Positions 24,622-32,756 of a stretch of DNA of 33,523 nucleotides are shown in pieces (the stretch's first letter is position 1; each line of letters begins with the position of its first letter). The stretch lies in NCBI RefSeq assembly GCF_001436605.1, contig NZ_AYZL01000019.1:45160-78682 (forward strand). Direction: 5' to 3'. The notes below the pieces were generated by a model, which made no database searches, was not told the origin of the DNA, and saw only the letters and a program-made list of their open reading frames with translations. A program made the translations under genes and the position numbers. Origin of the DNA: Holzapfeliella floricola DSM 23037 = JCM 16512 (GTDB lineage Bacteria; Bacillota; Bacilli; Lactobacillales; Lactobacillaceae).

Positions 24622-25368
24622 TTACTTTTTGTCAACATTTTTATGAAACCAAGGAATATTTTTATCAAAAATAGCCAAAGCATCATTTAACAAATATAGA
24701 GCATAAGTAAATAACAATGTGAAGTTAGCATCACCTTGGAAAGCGGTTGTTCCCCACAAAATAACACTCATAACACCTTGAAAAATCCAGAAATAGTACT
24801 GGTCTCTAAATCTAAGTGTCGCTAAAATAGAACCAGTAATTCCAACAGCACCTGCAAAAGCATCTAATATTGGTCGTGGACTAATAAATAAGTTAGTATC
24901 CATTAGATATAGTAAGCCAAATACAATAACAAAGAATAAAGCAGTTAGTCCCCAATCTCTTACTGGTTTCGAGTCAGAAAGACCTCTGATATGTTCTTGT
25001 ACATTTTCAGACCACTTAGGTAAAAGTAATACTGGAATATCTAACAAAATGATATATGCTGCTTGCAAGACAACATCGGCATAGTTTTTAGCCGATATTG
25101 CTACGATAATGTATAAAATAGCACTGATTAAGCCAAACATTCCATTAACAGGTTTTGCGTTGGTAATAGCTAAAGTTGTTGTGTACCCCAAAACTCCCGC
25201 AAACATTGTCGTAATCGAAATTACATTTATTTCACTGGTAACTGTTGTCAAAATAATGACAAACATTCCCAATGCTAACAGCTGGTAACTTCGCTTAGTC
25301 CACCCCTTCATTTGATGAATATACCAGCTTGGTTTTAACACACGTAACGCGTCTTGATTCAATTTCAT
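24622..25368 (-). CDS. pnuC: Nicotinamide riboside transporter PnuC
   Basis: An integral membrane protein of 248 residues with about seven hydrophobic segments that moves nicotinamide riboside down its gradient for NAD synthesis. Family features are the YQLLALGMF start of the membrane core, the GVLGYTTTLAITNAKPVNG loop, and RFRDQYYFWIFQGVMSVILWG near residue 185. GAAGGGGAA supports the ATG. A TTGTGT/TACAAT promoter (16 apart) lies at 25427-25400, its -35 inside a 15-bp inverted repeat. No NiaR-type site was recognised. Confidence 0.9.
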   Translation of the reverse strand: MKLNQDALRVLKPSWYIHQMKGWTKRSYQLLALGMFVIILTTVTSEINVISITTMFAGVLGYTTTLAITNAKPVNGMFGLISAILYIIVAISAKNYADVVLQAAYIILLDIPVLLLPKWSENVQEHIRGLSDSKPVRDWGLTALFFVIVFGLLYLMDTNLFISPRPILDAFAGAVGITGSILATLRFRDQYYFWIFQGVMSVILWGTTAFQGDANFTLLFTYALYLLNDALAIFDKNIPWFHKNVDKK

Positions 25369-25399
25369 TCCCCTTCTCTATAAAAAATCAACACTAGAT

Positions 25400-25456
25400 A
25401 TTGTACACGTCATTCAAAAAAACACAATATTTTTCTATATGTTGTGTTTTTTTGAA
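25400..25456. promoter_or_regulatory. pnuC promoter with 15-bp inverted repeat between divergent genes
   Basis: TTCAAAAAAACACAA (25413-25427) and its exact complement (25442-25456) are separated by 14 bases. The minus-strand promoter of pnuC, TTGTGT (25427-25422) and TACAAT (25405-25400), has its -35 in the left arm. Since the flanking genes are divergent, a terminator is not expected here, so the repeat may be an operator. Confidence 0.45.
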
Positions 25457-25475
25457 AAGTCAAGTTTTTTAAAAT

Positions 25476-25503
25476 TTGATTTTTATGTAATAAATGTTAA
25501 AAT
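25476..25503 (+). promoter_or_regulatory. Promoter of the panE-like gene
   Basis: TTGATT (25476-25481) and TAAAAT (25498-25503) are 16 bases apart, about 34 bases before the start codon. Confidence 0.5.
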
Positions 25504-25536
25504 TTAATAAAATTATAATATTCGGAGGTAATGATT

Positions 25537-26496
25537 ATGAAATATGCAGTTTTGGGATCAGGAGCAATGGGATTTAGATACGGTGTCATGTTACAAGAAA
25601 ATGCAGGTGTTAAAGTTGACTTCGTTGACGCATGGGAGCCTAATATAGAAGCTGTCAAAAAACAAGGCGGTGTTCGTGTTCAACGTGATCATGAAAATGA
25701 ACAATTAATTGATGTTAATATTTATTCACCTGAAACGTATGACCAAAAACCAGATGTTTGGTTAGTTTTTGCCAAACAAATGGAGCTACAAAACTTACTT
25801 GAACGTTGTCAAAAAGCTGGATTATTCAATGATAATCAATACGTTGTCAGCGCTATGAACGGTATTGGTCACATGGACAAAATCGTTCAGTTCTTCGAAA
25901 AAAATAACGTTCTTGGAGGAACGGCTATGATTGCAACATTAATGCCTGAACCTGGATTTGTTGATTTTATGGGTAAAGAAGGTAAAGAAAGCATGCACCT
26001 TGCCACTTATGGTGACAACAAACCAGATGATAACCAAAAACAAATTATGGCTGATTTAGAAAGTGCTAAACTTCACCCAATTTACAGTGAAGATTACTTG
26101 AGTATGGCCATGACAAAATTATTATTCAACTCAGTGGTTAATACTATCTGTACAATGTTTGAAATTCCAATGGGACAATTTGGAGACTTTAAGGGTGCTA
26201 AAGAAATGACCACTCAAATGATGGATGAAGCCTTTGAAGCTTGTAAAAGAAACAACATCAACTTACCCCAAACAAAAGAAGAAGCTATCCAAGGTGTATT
26301 AGATGGCTGTGTAGACTACAAATATCATCATCCTTCTATGTATCAAGATCTTTCAAAAAACCGTCCGACAGAGGTCGATTACATTAACGGCTATATTGTC
26401 AGCCTTGGTGACAAAGTAGGTTACAATTGTGCCGTTCATCGTTTTATTGTGAATGAAGTTCACTTAGCAGAAAGCATTAAACAAGCTCAAAAGTAG
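25537..26496 (+). CDS. panE: 2-dehydropantoate 2-reductase family protein
   Basis: NADPH-dependent reductase of the ApbA/PanE family, 319 residues; the canonical reaction makes pantoate for CoA synthesis. The dinucleotide loop GSGAMGFRYG is at residues 7-16, NGIGHMDKI near 109, and KLLFNSVVNTICTMF near 190 carries the family lysine and asparagines. The ATG at 25537 is 8 bases from GGAGG; the in-frame ATG at 25531 is only two bases away, so it is unlikely. No other pantothenate genes are adjacent, and several paralogues in lactic acid bacteria have other substrates, so the exact reaction is less sure than the family. The stop codon overlaps a FabT-like palindrome. Confidence 0.82.
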   Translation: MKYAVLGSGAMGFRYGVMLQENAGVKVDFVDAWEPNIEAVKKQGGVRVQRDHENEQLIDVNIYSPETYDQKPDVWLVFAKQMELQNLLERCQKAGLFNDNQYVVSAMNGIGHMDKIVQFFEKNNVLGGTAMIATLMPEPGFVDFMGKEGKESMHLATYGDNKPDDNQKQIMADLESAKLHPIYSEDYLSMAMTKLLFNSVVNTICTMFEIPMGQFGDFKGAKEMTTQMMDEAFEACKRNNINLPQTKEEAIQGVLDGCVDYKYHHPSMYQDLSKNRPTEVDYINGYIVSLGDKVGYNCAVHRFIVNEVHLAESIKQAQK

Positions 26497-26510
26497 TTTG
26501 AATATCAAAC
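26496..26510. promoter_or_regulatory. FabT-type operator 1, at the end of panE
   Basis: GTTTGAATATCAAAC is a palindrome (GTTTGA-ATA-TCAAAC) matching the FabT box known from streptococci (TTTGATTATCAAA core). It overlaps the panE stop codon and lies about 121 bp upstream of the matching site in the fab promoter. Confidence 0.6.
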
Positions 26511-26527
26511 TTTTTTACACCACAAAT

Positions 26528-26572
26528 AAAAACCGCTATAACCCTTTATCTAAAAGGATTATAGCGGTTTTT
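26528..26572 (+). terminator. Terminator after the panE-like gene
   Basis: Arms AAAAACCGCTATAA (26528-26541) and its complement (26559-26572) with an inner CCTTT/AAAGG stem, followed by T-rich DNA. It isolates panE from the fab operon and sits between the two FabT boxes. Confidence 0.85.
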
Positions 26573-26616
26573 ATTTTATCAAAATTTAGAATTTGCTTAT
26601 CCAATTTTCAAAAAAG

Positions 26617-26647
26617 GTTTGATATTCAAACAAAAATAATATACCAT
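26617..26647 (+). promoter_or_regulatory. fab operon promoter with FabT operator 2
   Basis: GTTTGATATTCAAAC (26617-26631) is a FabT-type palindrome. TTGATA (26619-26624), inside it, and TACCAT (26642-26647) are 17 bases apart and form a plausible promoter. FabT bound here, usually with long-chain acyl-ACP as co-repressor, would cover the -35 and repress the whole cluster, including fabT itself. Confidence 0.7.
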
Positions 26648-26697
26648 GGATTGCAGTTCAGAATAGTAACACACTCGCTGAACATTAGGAGGAAATT

Positions 26698-27138
26698 ATG
26701 GAGCCCGTTTTAACTGCAAGCGAAATTATGAAAATGATTCCCAACCGTTACCCTATTCTTTTTATGGATTACGTTGATGAAATCAATCCTGGAGAATCAA
26801 TTGTGGCTACTAAAAATGTCACAATTAACGAAGAGTTCTTCCAAGGACACTTTCCTGGAAACCCGGTAATGCCAGGTGTCTTAATTATTGAAGCCCTTGC
26901 TCAAGCCGCTTCTATTTTAATTTTAAAATCTAAAGAATTCGAAGGCAAAACTGCTTATATGGGCGCAATTAAAAACGCCAAATTCAGAAAAGTAGTTGAG
27001 CCTGGCGATGTGTTAAAACTTCACGTCAAAATGATTAAAAAACGTGCCAATATGGGTATTGTTGAAACTTATGCAGAAGTTAATGGTAAAAAAGCCTGCC
27101 AAGCAGAACTTACATTTATCGTAGCTAATCGCGATTAA
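26698..27138 (+). CDS. fabZ: 3-hydroxyacyl-ACP dehydratase FabZ, catalytic copy
   Basis: Dehydrates 3-hydroxyacyl-ACP to trans-2-enoyl-ACP in each elongation round. The 146-residue hot-dog protein has the intact active site: GHFPGNPVMPG with catalytic His51 and IIEALAQA with Glu65. AGGAGG precedes the ATG. As first gene, separate from the usual accB-fabZ-accC position, it corresponds to the extra fabZ found at the head of this cluster in lactobacilli. In some relatives such copies also isomerise for unsaturated fatty acids, which cannot be told from sequence. A second, altered FabZ lies at 32309. Confidence 0.92.
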   Translation: MEPVLTASEIMKMIPNRYPILFMDYVDEINPGESIVATKNVTINEEFFQGHFPGNPVMPGVLIIEALAQAASILILKSKEFEGKTAYMGAIKNAKFRKVVEPGDVLKLHVKMIKKRANMGIVETYAEVNGKKACQAELTFIVANRD

Positions 27139-27181
27139 ATCAAACATACGTTGCGCTTATAACTTAACTGAGGAGAAAACC

Positions 27182-27652
27182 ATGTCAGTTTATGATGACG
27201 AAACAAAGTTCAAAAAAGCGGAACATGATTTTATTAATGAAGCTTTAGCTAATGTTTATGACAATATTTTAAGAATCGAAGAAAAGGAGTTAAAAAAGAG
27301 CTCTTTTAGCGACATCACTGTCAAAGAAGTTCATCTCGTTCATGCTATTAGTTTACATGAACCCAAGAGCGCTTCACAGATTGCTAAAAAAATGCATTTG
27401 TCTAGAGGAACACTGACTGTTAATCTTAGAAACCTGGAACGAAAAGGTCTTATCCATCGTACCAAAAATTCTCAAGATCAGCGTGTTACAGATATTACAT
27501 TGACTAAAAGAGGTCGTGTTTTATATCGTGCTCACAATGCATTTCATTCAAAAATGGTAGACCGTTTTTTAGCAGGTTTCAACCTTGATGAACTCAAGGT
27601 TGTCAAACATGCTTTAGTCAACCTTCAAGATTTTTTGGATGAGCTCACTTAA
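27182..27652 (+). CDS. fabT: MarR-type repressor of fatty-acid synthesis, FabT
   Basis: A winged-helix MarR protein of 156 residues. The recognition region SASQIAKKMHLSRGTLTVNLRNLE is typical of the family (key words SASQIAKKM and SRGTLTVNL), and the wing has RKGLIHRTKNSQDQRV. Its position as second gene of the fab cluster, and the FabT-type palindromes upstream of the first gene, identify it as FabT, which represses the cluster when bound to long-chain acyl-ACP. GAGGAGA supports the ATG. Its stop is 7 bases before the fabH start, so the two are translationally linked. Confidence 0.9.
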   Translation: MSVYDDETKFKKAEHDFINEALANVYDNILRIEEKELKKSSFSDITVKEVHLVHAISLHEPKSASQIAKKMHLSRGTLTVNLRNLERKGLIHRTKNSQDQRVTDITLTKRGRVLYRAHNAFHSKMVDRFLAGFNLDELKVVKHALVNLQDFLDELT

Positions 27653-27659
27653 AACCAAC

Positions 27660-28634
27660 ATGAAAAATTTTTCTATCGAACAAACTGCTCACATTGTACC
27701 TGAAAATGTTGTCACAAATAATGACTTGACTGCATTCATGGACACTTCAGATGAGTGGATTTCAAAGCGAACCGGCATCAAACAACGACATATTTCAAAT
27801 CAGCAGACTACAAGCGATTTATGTTTAAGCGTTGCTGAAAATTTGATTACTAACAGCCAATACAATGTCGAAGACATTGACTTGATTATAGTCGCTACTA
27901 TGTCTCCTGACTACATGACGCCTAATGTGGCTTCCATGGTTCAGGGAAAACTTGGAGCAACAAATGCTATGGCTTTTGATATCAACACAGCATGCTCAGG
28001 TTTTGTTTACGGCTTAAAAATGGCACAATCATTATTTAATGATGACAAAATTTCAACCGCTATTGTAATTGGTGGCGAAGTATTAAGTAAGTTAGTTGAC
28101 TTTAGTGACCGCTCAACCGCTATTCTCTTTGGAGATGGTGCTGGCGGGGCTTTAATTACAAAAAACCAAAGCCATGGTCAATATTTAGGTGATAATTTTG
28201 AAACCTACGGTGATATGGGTAGATTCCTAACAGCTGGACATTTCAATACTCAAACACCTTTTAATCAGATGCTTGATACTACGCCCCTATCTTTTGAAAT
28301 GAATGGCCGTAAAGTCTATGACTTTGCGACAACAGCTATTCCTGAGTCATTAAATAAAGCTCTTGAAGATGCTGGCTTAGGCTTAGAAGATATTGATCAT
28401 TTTATTTTTCATCAAGCTAATGCTCGAATTATAAAAGCCGTGGTCAAAAAACTAAAGCTCGATCCAAATAAAGCACCTATCAACATTGATAAGTTTGGAA
28501 ATACTGCAGCTGCAAGTGAACCCATTTTACTTGATGAAGTTATCAAAAATGGTGCTGTAGCTAAAGGTCAAACATTGGCTTTAATTGGATTTGGTGGCGG
28601 TCTTGAAATCGGAACCGTTATTTTAAAATACTAA
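27660..28634 (+). CDS. fabH: 3-oxoacyl-ACP synthase III
   Basis: It starts fatty-acid synthesis by condensing acetyl-CoA (or another acyl-CoA) with malonyl-ACP. From ATG 27660 it has 324 residues, the usual length, with catalytic Cys112 in NTACSGF, His in FIFHQANARI and Asn in DKFGNTAAAS. The frame is open from ATG 27639, but family members start at the later Met (MKNFSIEQTAHIVPENV). Neither ATG has a clear ribosome site; the chosen start is 7 bases after the fabT stop, so translation is probably by coupling. Confidence 0.95.
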   Translation: MKNFSIEQTAHIVPENVVTNNDLTAFMDTSDEWISKRTGIKQRHISNQQTTSDLCLSVAENLITNSQYNVEDIDLIIVATMSPDYMTPNVASMVQGKLGATNAMAFDINTACSGFVYGLKMAQSLFNDDKISTAIVIGGEVLSKLVDFSDRSTAILFGDGAGGALITKNQSHGQYLGDNFETYGDMGRFLTAGHFNTQTPFNQMLDTTPLSFEMNGRKVYDFATTAIPESLNKALEDAGLGLEDIDHFIFHQANARIIKAVVKKLKLDPNKAPINIDKFGNTAAASEPILLDEVIKNGAVAKGQTLALIGFGGGLEIGTVILKY

Positions 28635-28682
28635 AAACAAAAATAAAAAAACATTATTGGAAAATTGAGAGGAAATTTAATT

Positions 28683-28925
28683 ATGACTAACGAACAAATT
28701 TTAAACAAAATCAAAGCTATCGTAGAAGACCAAACAGACGCAGACGTAGAAAGCATTGTAGAATCAACAAACTTTAAAGATGACTTAGACCTAGATAGTT
28801 TAGATGTTTTTGAAATCGTTAACGAAATTGAAGACGAATTTGATATCGAAATCGAAACAGAAGACGAAAGTCTAGACACTGTTGGTGAAGTTGTTAACTA
28901 CGTTAGCAAAAAATTAGGCGAATAA
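28683..28925 (+). CDS. acpP: Acyl carrier protein
   Basis: An 80-residue acidic four-helix protein that carries growing acyl chains on 4'-phosphopantetheine at Ser39 of the DLDSLD motif. The ATG at 28683 follows GAGAGGAAA; the frame can be extended to a TTG at 28665, but that would include the ribosome site. Composition is very acidic with few bulky residues, as in ACPs. It lies between fabH and fabD, so this is the fatty-acid ACP, not a polyketide or teichoic-acid one. Confidence 0.95.
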   Translation: MTNEQILNKIKAIVEDQTDADVESIVESTNFKDDLDLDSLDVFEIVNEIEDEFDIEIETEDESLDTVGEVVNYVSKKLGE

Positions 28926-28938
28926 TAGAGGTTCGCTT

Positions 28939-29853
28939 ATGAATTTTAGTTATTTATTTGCTGGCCAAGGTCAACAGTCTAAAGGTATGGGACAAGACTT
29001 ATATGAAGCAGAGCCTTTATATCGTCAAACCATAGAAGAAGCTTCAAAAGCATTAGACCTTGATTTAACTAACCCTGAAATCTTTGACGCAGAAGAAAAT
29101 ACACAAGTTGCTATTGTTGCAATGAGTCTGGGAATCTTCAGAATTTTAAATCATGAATTTGGTCAAGCTAGTAGCTATATCGGTCTTAGCTTAGGTGAAT
29201 ATAGCGCCCTACTCGCTGCTAACAGCTTAGACTTTGGTCAAGGTTTTCCACTTCTATCCGACAGAATGCACTACATGCAAGAAGCCGGCGAAAATAATCC
29301 TGGAAAAATGATGGCTGTATTGAACTGTGATGCAGAACTTCTTCAAGAAGTATTAACCGAAGTCAACCAGACAGATGCAGCTTATCCTGCAAACTACAAT
29401 ACACCTGATCAAACCGTTATCGGTGGAAGTGCTAGTGGGTTAAAACAGGTGAAGAAAACATTAAAAGAGCATGGTATTAAAAAAGCCATTCCGCTCAAAA
29501 TGTCTGTTGCTTCACACACCCCACTTATGCAAGAAGCGAGTGATAAATTAGCTAAACGTCTTGAAAGTGTTGATTTTAAAACTCCTGACGTTCCTGTTAT
29601 GAGTAACACAACCGTCACTTCTTTTGATTTGTCAACAATCAAGCAAACGTTAACAGATCAACTCGTTCAACCTACCCACTTCTACCAAGGTTTAGAAAAG
29701 TTAGTAGAGATGGATGACTTATCTGCTGTAATTGAAATTGGTCCTGGCCAAACGCTAAGTCGTTTCGCTAAAAAAACATGTCCAAAGCTTGAAACTTATG
29801 CTGTTCATGATTTAGAAAGTCTTAACCAATTGCGTCAAAAATGGACAAAATAG
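28939..29853 (+). CDS. fabD: Malonyl-CoA:ACP transacylase
   Basis: Moves malonyl from CoA to ACP. The 304-residue protein has the FAGQGQQSKGMG start, the nucleophile GLSLGEYSAL with Ser84, and His in SVASHTPLM near residue 193. AGAGGT precedes the ATG 13 bases after acpP. Normal length and complete catalytic pair. Confidence 0.95.
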   Translation: MNFSYLFAGQGQQSKGMGQDLYEAEPLYRQTIEEASKALDLDLTNPEIFDAEENTQVAIVAMSLGIFRILNHEFGQASSYIGLSLGEYSALLAANSLDFGQGFPLLSDRMHYMQEAGENNPGKMMAVLNCDAELLQEVLTEVNQTDAAYPANYNTPDQTVIGGSASGLKQVKKTLKEHGIKKAIPLKMSVASHTPLMQEASDKLAKRLESVDFKTPDVPVMSNTTVTSFDLSTIKQTLTDQLVQPTHFYQGLEKLVEMDDLSAVIEIGPGQTLSRFAKKTCPKLETYAVHDLESLNQLRQKWTK

Positions 29854-29868
29854 GAGACATTATTTTAA

Positions 29869-30591
29869 ATGAGTACTGAAAAAAAAGTTGCCCTAATCAC
29901 TGGTGGTGCCAAAGGTATCGGATTAGCAACTGCTAAACGTTTAAGTAAAGAATTTAAAGTCGTTATCAACATTCACAGCGACCCAACACCTGAACAATTG
30001 AAAATTTTTGATGACTGTCACCTAACATATGTTAAAGGTGATGTTGCTTCTGAAGCTGACAGCAAACAAATTATTTCAGATATCGTTGATGAACATGGTC
30101 ATTTAGATGTCCTAGTTAATAATGCTGGAATCACACGTGACAAATTAATGACACGTATGAAACAAGCTGATTTTGAAGATGTGATTAACACTAACCTAAC
30201 CGGAACATTTAACATGTCTAAATTTGCACTAAAACAAATGCAACGTCAACGTTCTGGTAACATTATCAACCTTTCAAGTATTGTTGGTCTAAATGGAAAT
30301 ATTGGTCAAGCTAACTATGCTGCAAGTAAAGCTGGAATTCTTGGGTTGACCAAGACAATTGCCCGTGAAGGTGCACTTCGTGGCGTTCGTTGTAACGCTG
30401 TTGCCCCAGGTATGATTGAAACTAGCATGACTGACGCGCTTAGTGATAAGACAATGGATTACTACAAAGAAACAATTCCTTTGAAACGTTTTGGAACAGC
30501 TGATGAAGTTGCCCAAACTGTGGAATTCTTGATTCAAAATCCATATATCACCGGACAAGTTATCGCCGTTGATGGCGGTTTAACAATTTAG
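29869..30591 (+). CDS. fabG: 3-oxoacyl-ACP reductase
   Basis: NADPH-dependent SDR that reduces 3-oxoacyl-ACP in the elongation cycle. The 240-residue protein has TGGAKGIG at residues 11-18, NNAG at 84-87, and the triad Ser137, Tyr150 and Lys154 (ANYAASKAG). The PGMIETSMT segment is typical. An AGGAGA site lies ~11 bases before the ATG. It overlaps nothing and is 15 bases after fabD. Confidence 0.96.
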   Translation: MSTEKKVALITGGAKGIGLATAKRLSKEFKVVINIHSDPTPEQLKIFDDCHLTYVKGDVASEADSKQIISDIVDEHGHLDVLVNNAGITRDKLMTRMKQADFEDVINTNLTGTFNMSKFALKQMQRQRSGNIINLSSIVGLNGNIGQANYAASKAGILGLTKTIAREGALRGVRCNAVAPGMIETSMTDALSDKTMDYYKETIPLKRFGTADEVAQTVEFLIQNPYITGQVIAVDGGLTI

Positions 30592-30601
30592 GAGGGCTTT
30601 T

Positions 30602-31831
30602 ATGACTAGAGTTGTAATTACAGGAATGGGTGCTGTTACCTCAATGGGTAACGATAGCCAATCATTCATCAAATCTATCTTAGATTCAAAATTAGGTATT
30701 TCTAAAATCGAAAAATTCGATGCGACAAATACTGGTGTTTCTGTTGCGGGTGAAATCAAAGATTTTGACGCTACAAAACGCTTAGAAAAAAAACAAGCTA
30801 AAAGAATGGACTTGTTCTCACAATACGCACTTTATAGTGCCATTGAAGCAATGGAACAATCAGGATTAACTGAAGACACTATTGATCCTGAACGTCTAGG
30901 TGTTATTTATGGTTCAGGTATTGGTGGTTTAACAACTATCCAAGAACAAGTTACAAAAATGAATAACAAAGGGCCTAAACGTGTTTCCCCTATGTTTGTG
31001 CCAAATGCCATTATCAATATGGCTGCTGGTAATATTTCAATGCACTTCAATGCTAAAAACACAAGTCAAGCGATTGTTACAGCTTGTGCATCTGGTACAA
31101 ATGCCATTGGTAATGCGTTTGAATTAATCAAACAAAACAAAGCTGATGCCATCATTACAGGTGGTTCTGAAGCTTCTGTTAACGAAATTGGAATTGCTGG
31201 TTTCGCTTCTCTAACAGCTCTTTCTACTGCTGAAGACCCAGCTAAAGCTTCAATGCCTTTTGACAAAAACCGTCGTGGTTTTGTTATGGGTGAAGGTGCT
31301 GGTACATTGGTTCTTGAAAGTTTAGAACACGCTCAAGCTCGTGGTGCTAACATCTTAGGTGAAGTAGTTGGTTATGGTAGCACAAGTGATGCTTTCCACA
31401 TTACACAACCTGACCCTGAAGGTAGAGGTGCCATTCGTGCCATGAAAGAAGCCATCGATGAAGCGGGTATTTCTGCTGATGACGTTGACTACATCAACGC
31501 TCACGGAACAGCTACTGGTGCTAATGATTCTGGTGAATCAAAAGCCATCGCAAGCTTATTTGGTACAAATGACCACGTTAGAACAAGTAGTACTAAAGGT
31601 ATGACTGGTCACTTGTTAGGTGCTGCTGGTGCTATTGAAGCTGTTGCAACGGTAGGTAGTTTATTAAACAGCCAAATGCCTGAAAATGTTGGTGTTTACG
31701 AACAAGATGACGAATGCCAAATCGAACTTGTCAACAAAGAAAATGCGAAAGCAGACATTACATATGCCATCAGTAATTCATTTGGATTCGGTGGTCACAA
31801 TGCTGTAGTTGCTTTCAAAAAATGGAGTTAA
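30602..31831 (+). CDS. fabF: 3-oxoacyl-ACP synthase II
   Basis: Elongating ketosynthase condensing acyl-ACP with malonyl-ACP. The 409-residue protein has the catalytic triad Cys162 in VTACASGTNAIG, His in NAHGTATGAND and His in KGMTGHLLGAAGAIE. The ribosome site AGGAGGG overlaps the fabG stop codon, so the genes are tightly coupled. Codon use is rich in strongly expressed types like its neighbours. Confidence 0.97.
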   Translation: MTRVVITGMGAVTSMGNDSQSFIKSILDSKLGISKIEKFDATNTGVSVAGEIKDFDATKRLEKKQAKRMDLFSQYALYSAIEAMEQSGLTEDTIDPERLGVIYGSGIGGLTTIQEQVTKMNNKGPKRVSPMFVPNAIINMAAGNISMHFNAKNTSQAIVTACASGTNAIGNAFELIKQNKADAIITGGSEASVNEIGIAGFASLTALSTAEDPAKASMPFDKNRRGFVMGEGAGTLVLESLEHAQARGANILGEVVGYGSTSDAFHITQPDPEGRGAIRAMKEAIDEAGISADDVDYINAHGTATGANDSGESKAIASLFGTNDHVRTSSTKGMTGHLLGAAGAIEAVATVGSLLNSQMPENVGVYEQDDECQIELVNKENAKADITYAISNSFGFGGHNAVVAFKKWS

Positions 31832-31837
31832 TCGCTA

Positions 31838-32305
31838 ATGAATGAGAAACAAATTGAACAATTATTTGATAAATTTGAAAATTCTTCACTCAAAGAGTTT
31901 GAGCTAGTACAAGGTGACTTCAAACTTTCACTAAGTAAAAGAGAAAGTGCAGCTCCTCAAGTAGCTGCTCCTGAAGCTATTACACCGGCTCCTACAACAA
32001 CTCAAAACACTCCTATGACAAATACAGAAACCGAAGGGACAGCAGAAGCTGCCCCTTCTAATCTTGAAGACATCAAAAGTCCATTAGTTGGTGTTGCTTA
32101 TTTAGCACCAAAACCTGATGCTGACGTCTTTAAAAAAGTGGGCGATTCTGTCAAAAAAGGTGATGTTGTTTGTGTGATTGAAGCAATGAAAATGATTAAT
32201 GAAGTCAAAAGCACTGTTGATGGTGTTGTCAGCTCAGTTAATGTTGAAGATGGCACAATGGTTGAATTTGACCAATCACTATTTTCAATTGAACCTAAGG
32301 AGTAA
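31838..32305 (+). CDS. accB: Biotin carboxyl carrier protein of acetyl-CoA carboxylase
   Basis: Carries carboxybiotin between AccC and the carboxyltransferase. The biotin lysine is Lys118 in IEAMKMI. N-terminal ~35 residues form the AccC-binding part; residues ~38-75 are an Ala/Pro/Thr-rich linker, and the C-terminal ~75 residues are the biotinyl domain with SPLVGVAYLAP. 155 residues is usual length. It starts 6 bases after fabF. Confidence 0.96.
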   Translation: MNEKQIEQLFDKFENSSLKEFELVQGDFKLSLSKRESAAPQVAAPEAITPAPTTTQNTPMTNTETEGTAEAAPSNLEDIKSPLVGVAYLAPKPDADVFKKVGDSVKKGDVVCVIEAMKMINEVKSTVDGVVSSVNVEDGTMVEFDQSLFSIEPKE

Positions 32306-32308
32306 ACT

Positions 32309-32737
32309 ATGACTCAATATAGTAACCATGATGTCTTTGAAGCAATTCCTCAACGCTACCCGTTTATGATGATTGATACCATTAAAGAAATCAATCCTGG
32401 GCAAAATGCCATTGCAACCAAAAATGTCACGATTAATGAGTGGTTCTTCAAAAGTCAAGATCCCAATCATTTAGAGATGCCTCGTCCTTTGATTATTGAA
32501 GCACTCGCACAGACTGGCGTTTGTGCACTACTTTCACAACCAGAATTTGAAGGCAAGAATGCCTTTTTTGGTGGGATTAAATCAGCTGAATTCTCAGACG
32601 GATTCTATCCTGGTGATGAGTTAACTCTTGAGGTTAAATTAACCAAAATCAAACGCAATATCGGATTAGGGACAGGACAAGTCGTTCGAGATAACAAGGT
32701 TATTTGTGAAGCGGAGCTCATGTTTGCTATCCAATAA
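32309..32737 (+). CDS. FabZ-like hot-dog protein lacking the catalytic histidine
   Basis: A 142-residue FabZ paralogue in the usual accB-fabZ-accC position. Overall it matches FabZ (FEAIPQRYPFMMID, ATKNVTINEWFF, PLIIEALAQTG). But the active-site loop that reads GHFPGNPVMPG in the copy at 26698 reads SQDPNHLEMPR here: Gln50 replaces the catalytic His, and the two loop glycines are lost. The catalytic Glu (Glu64) is kept. A His54 is nearby but off register. It may form a heterodimer with the catalytic FabZ or have another substrate. AAGGAG precedes the ATG, 3 bases after accB; the frame is intact, so it looks like a kept gene, not a decaying one. Confidence 0.8.
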   Translation: MTQYSNHDVFEAIPQRYPFMMIDTIKEINPGQNAIATKNVTINEWFFKSQDPNHLEMPRPLIIEALAQTGVCALLSQPEFEGKNAFFGGIKSAEFSDGFYPGDELTLEVKLTKIKRNIGLGTGQVVRDNKVICEAELMFAIQ

Positions 32738-32756
32738 TCCGAGGAGGAATGACATC

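Noticed and set aside
26498-26713. 71-aa open frame between panE and fabZ
   Set aside because: Reads through FabT boxes and a terminator, low-complexity product, no ribosome site.
28631-28879. Ser-rich 82-aa frame antisense to acpP
   Set aside because: Mirror of the acidic acpP codons; no ribosome site or independent support.
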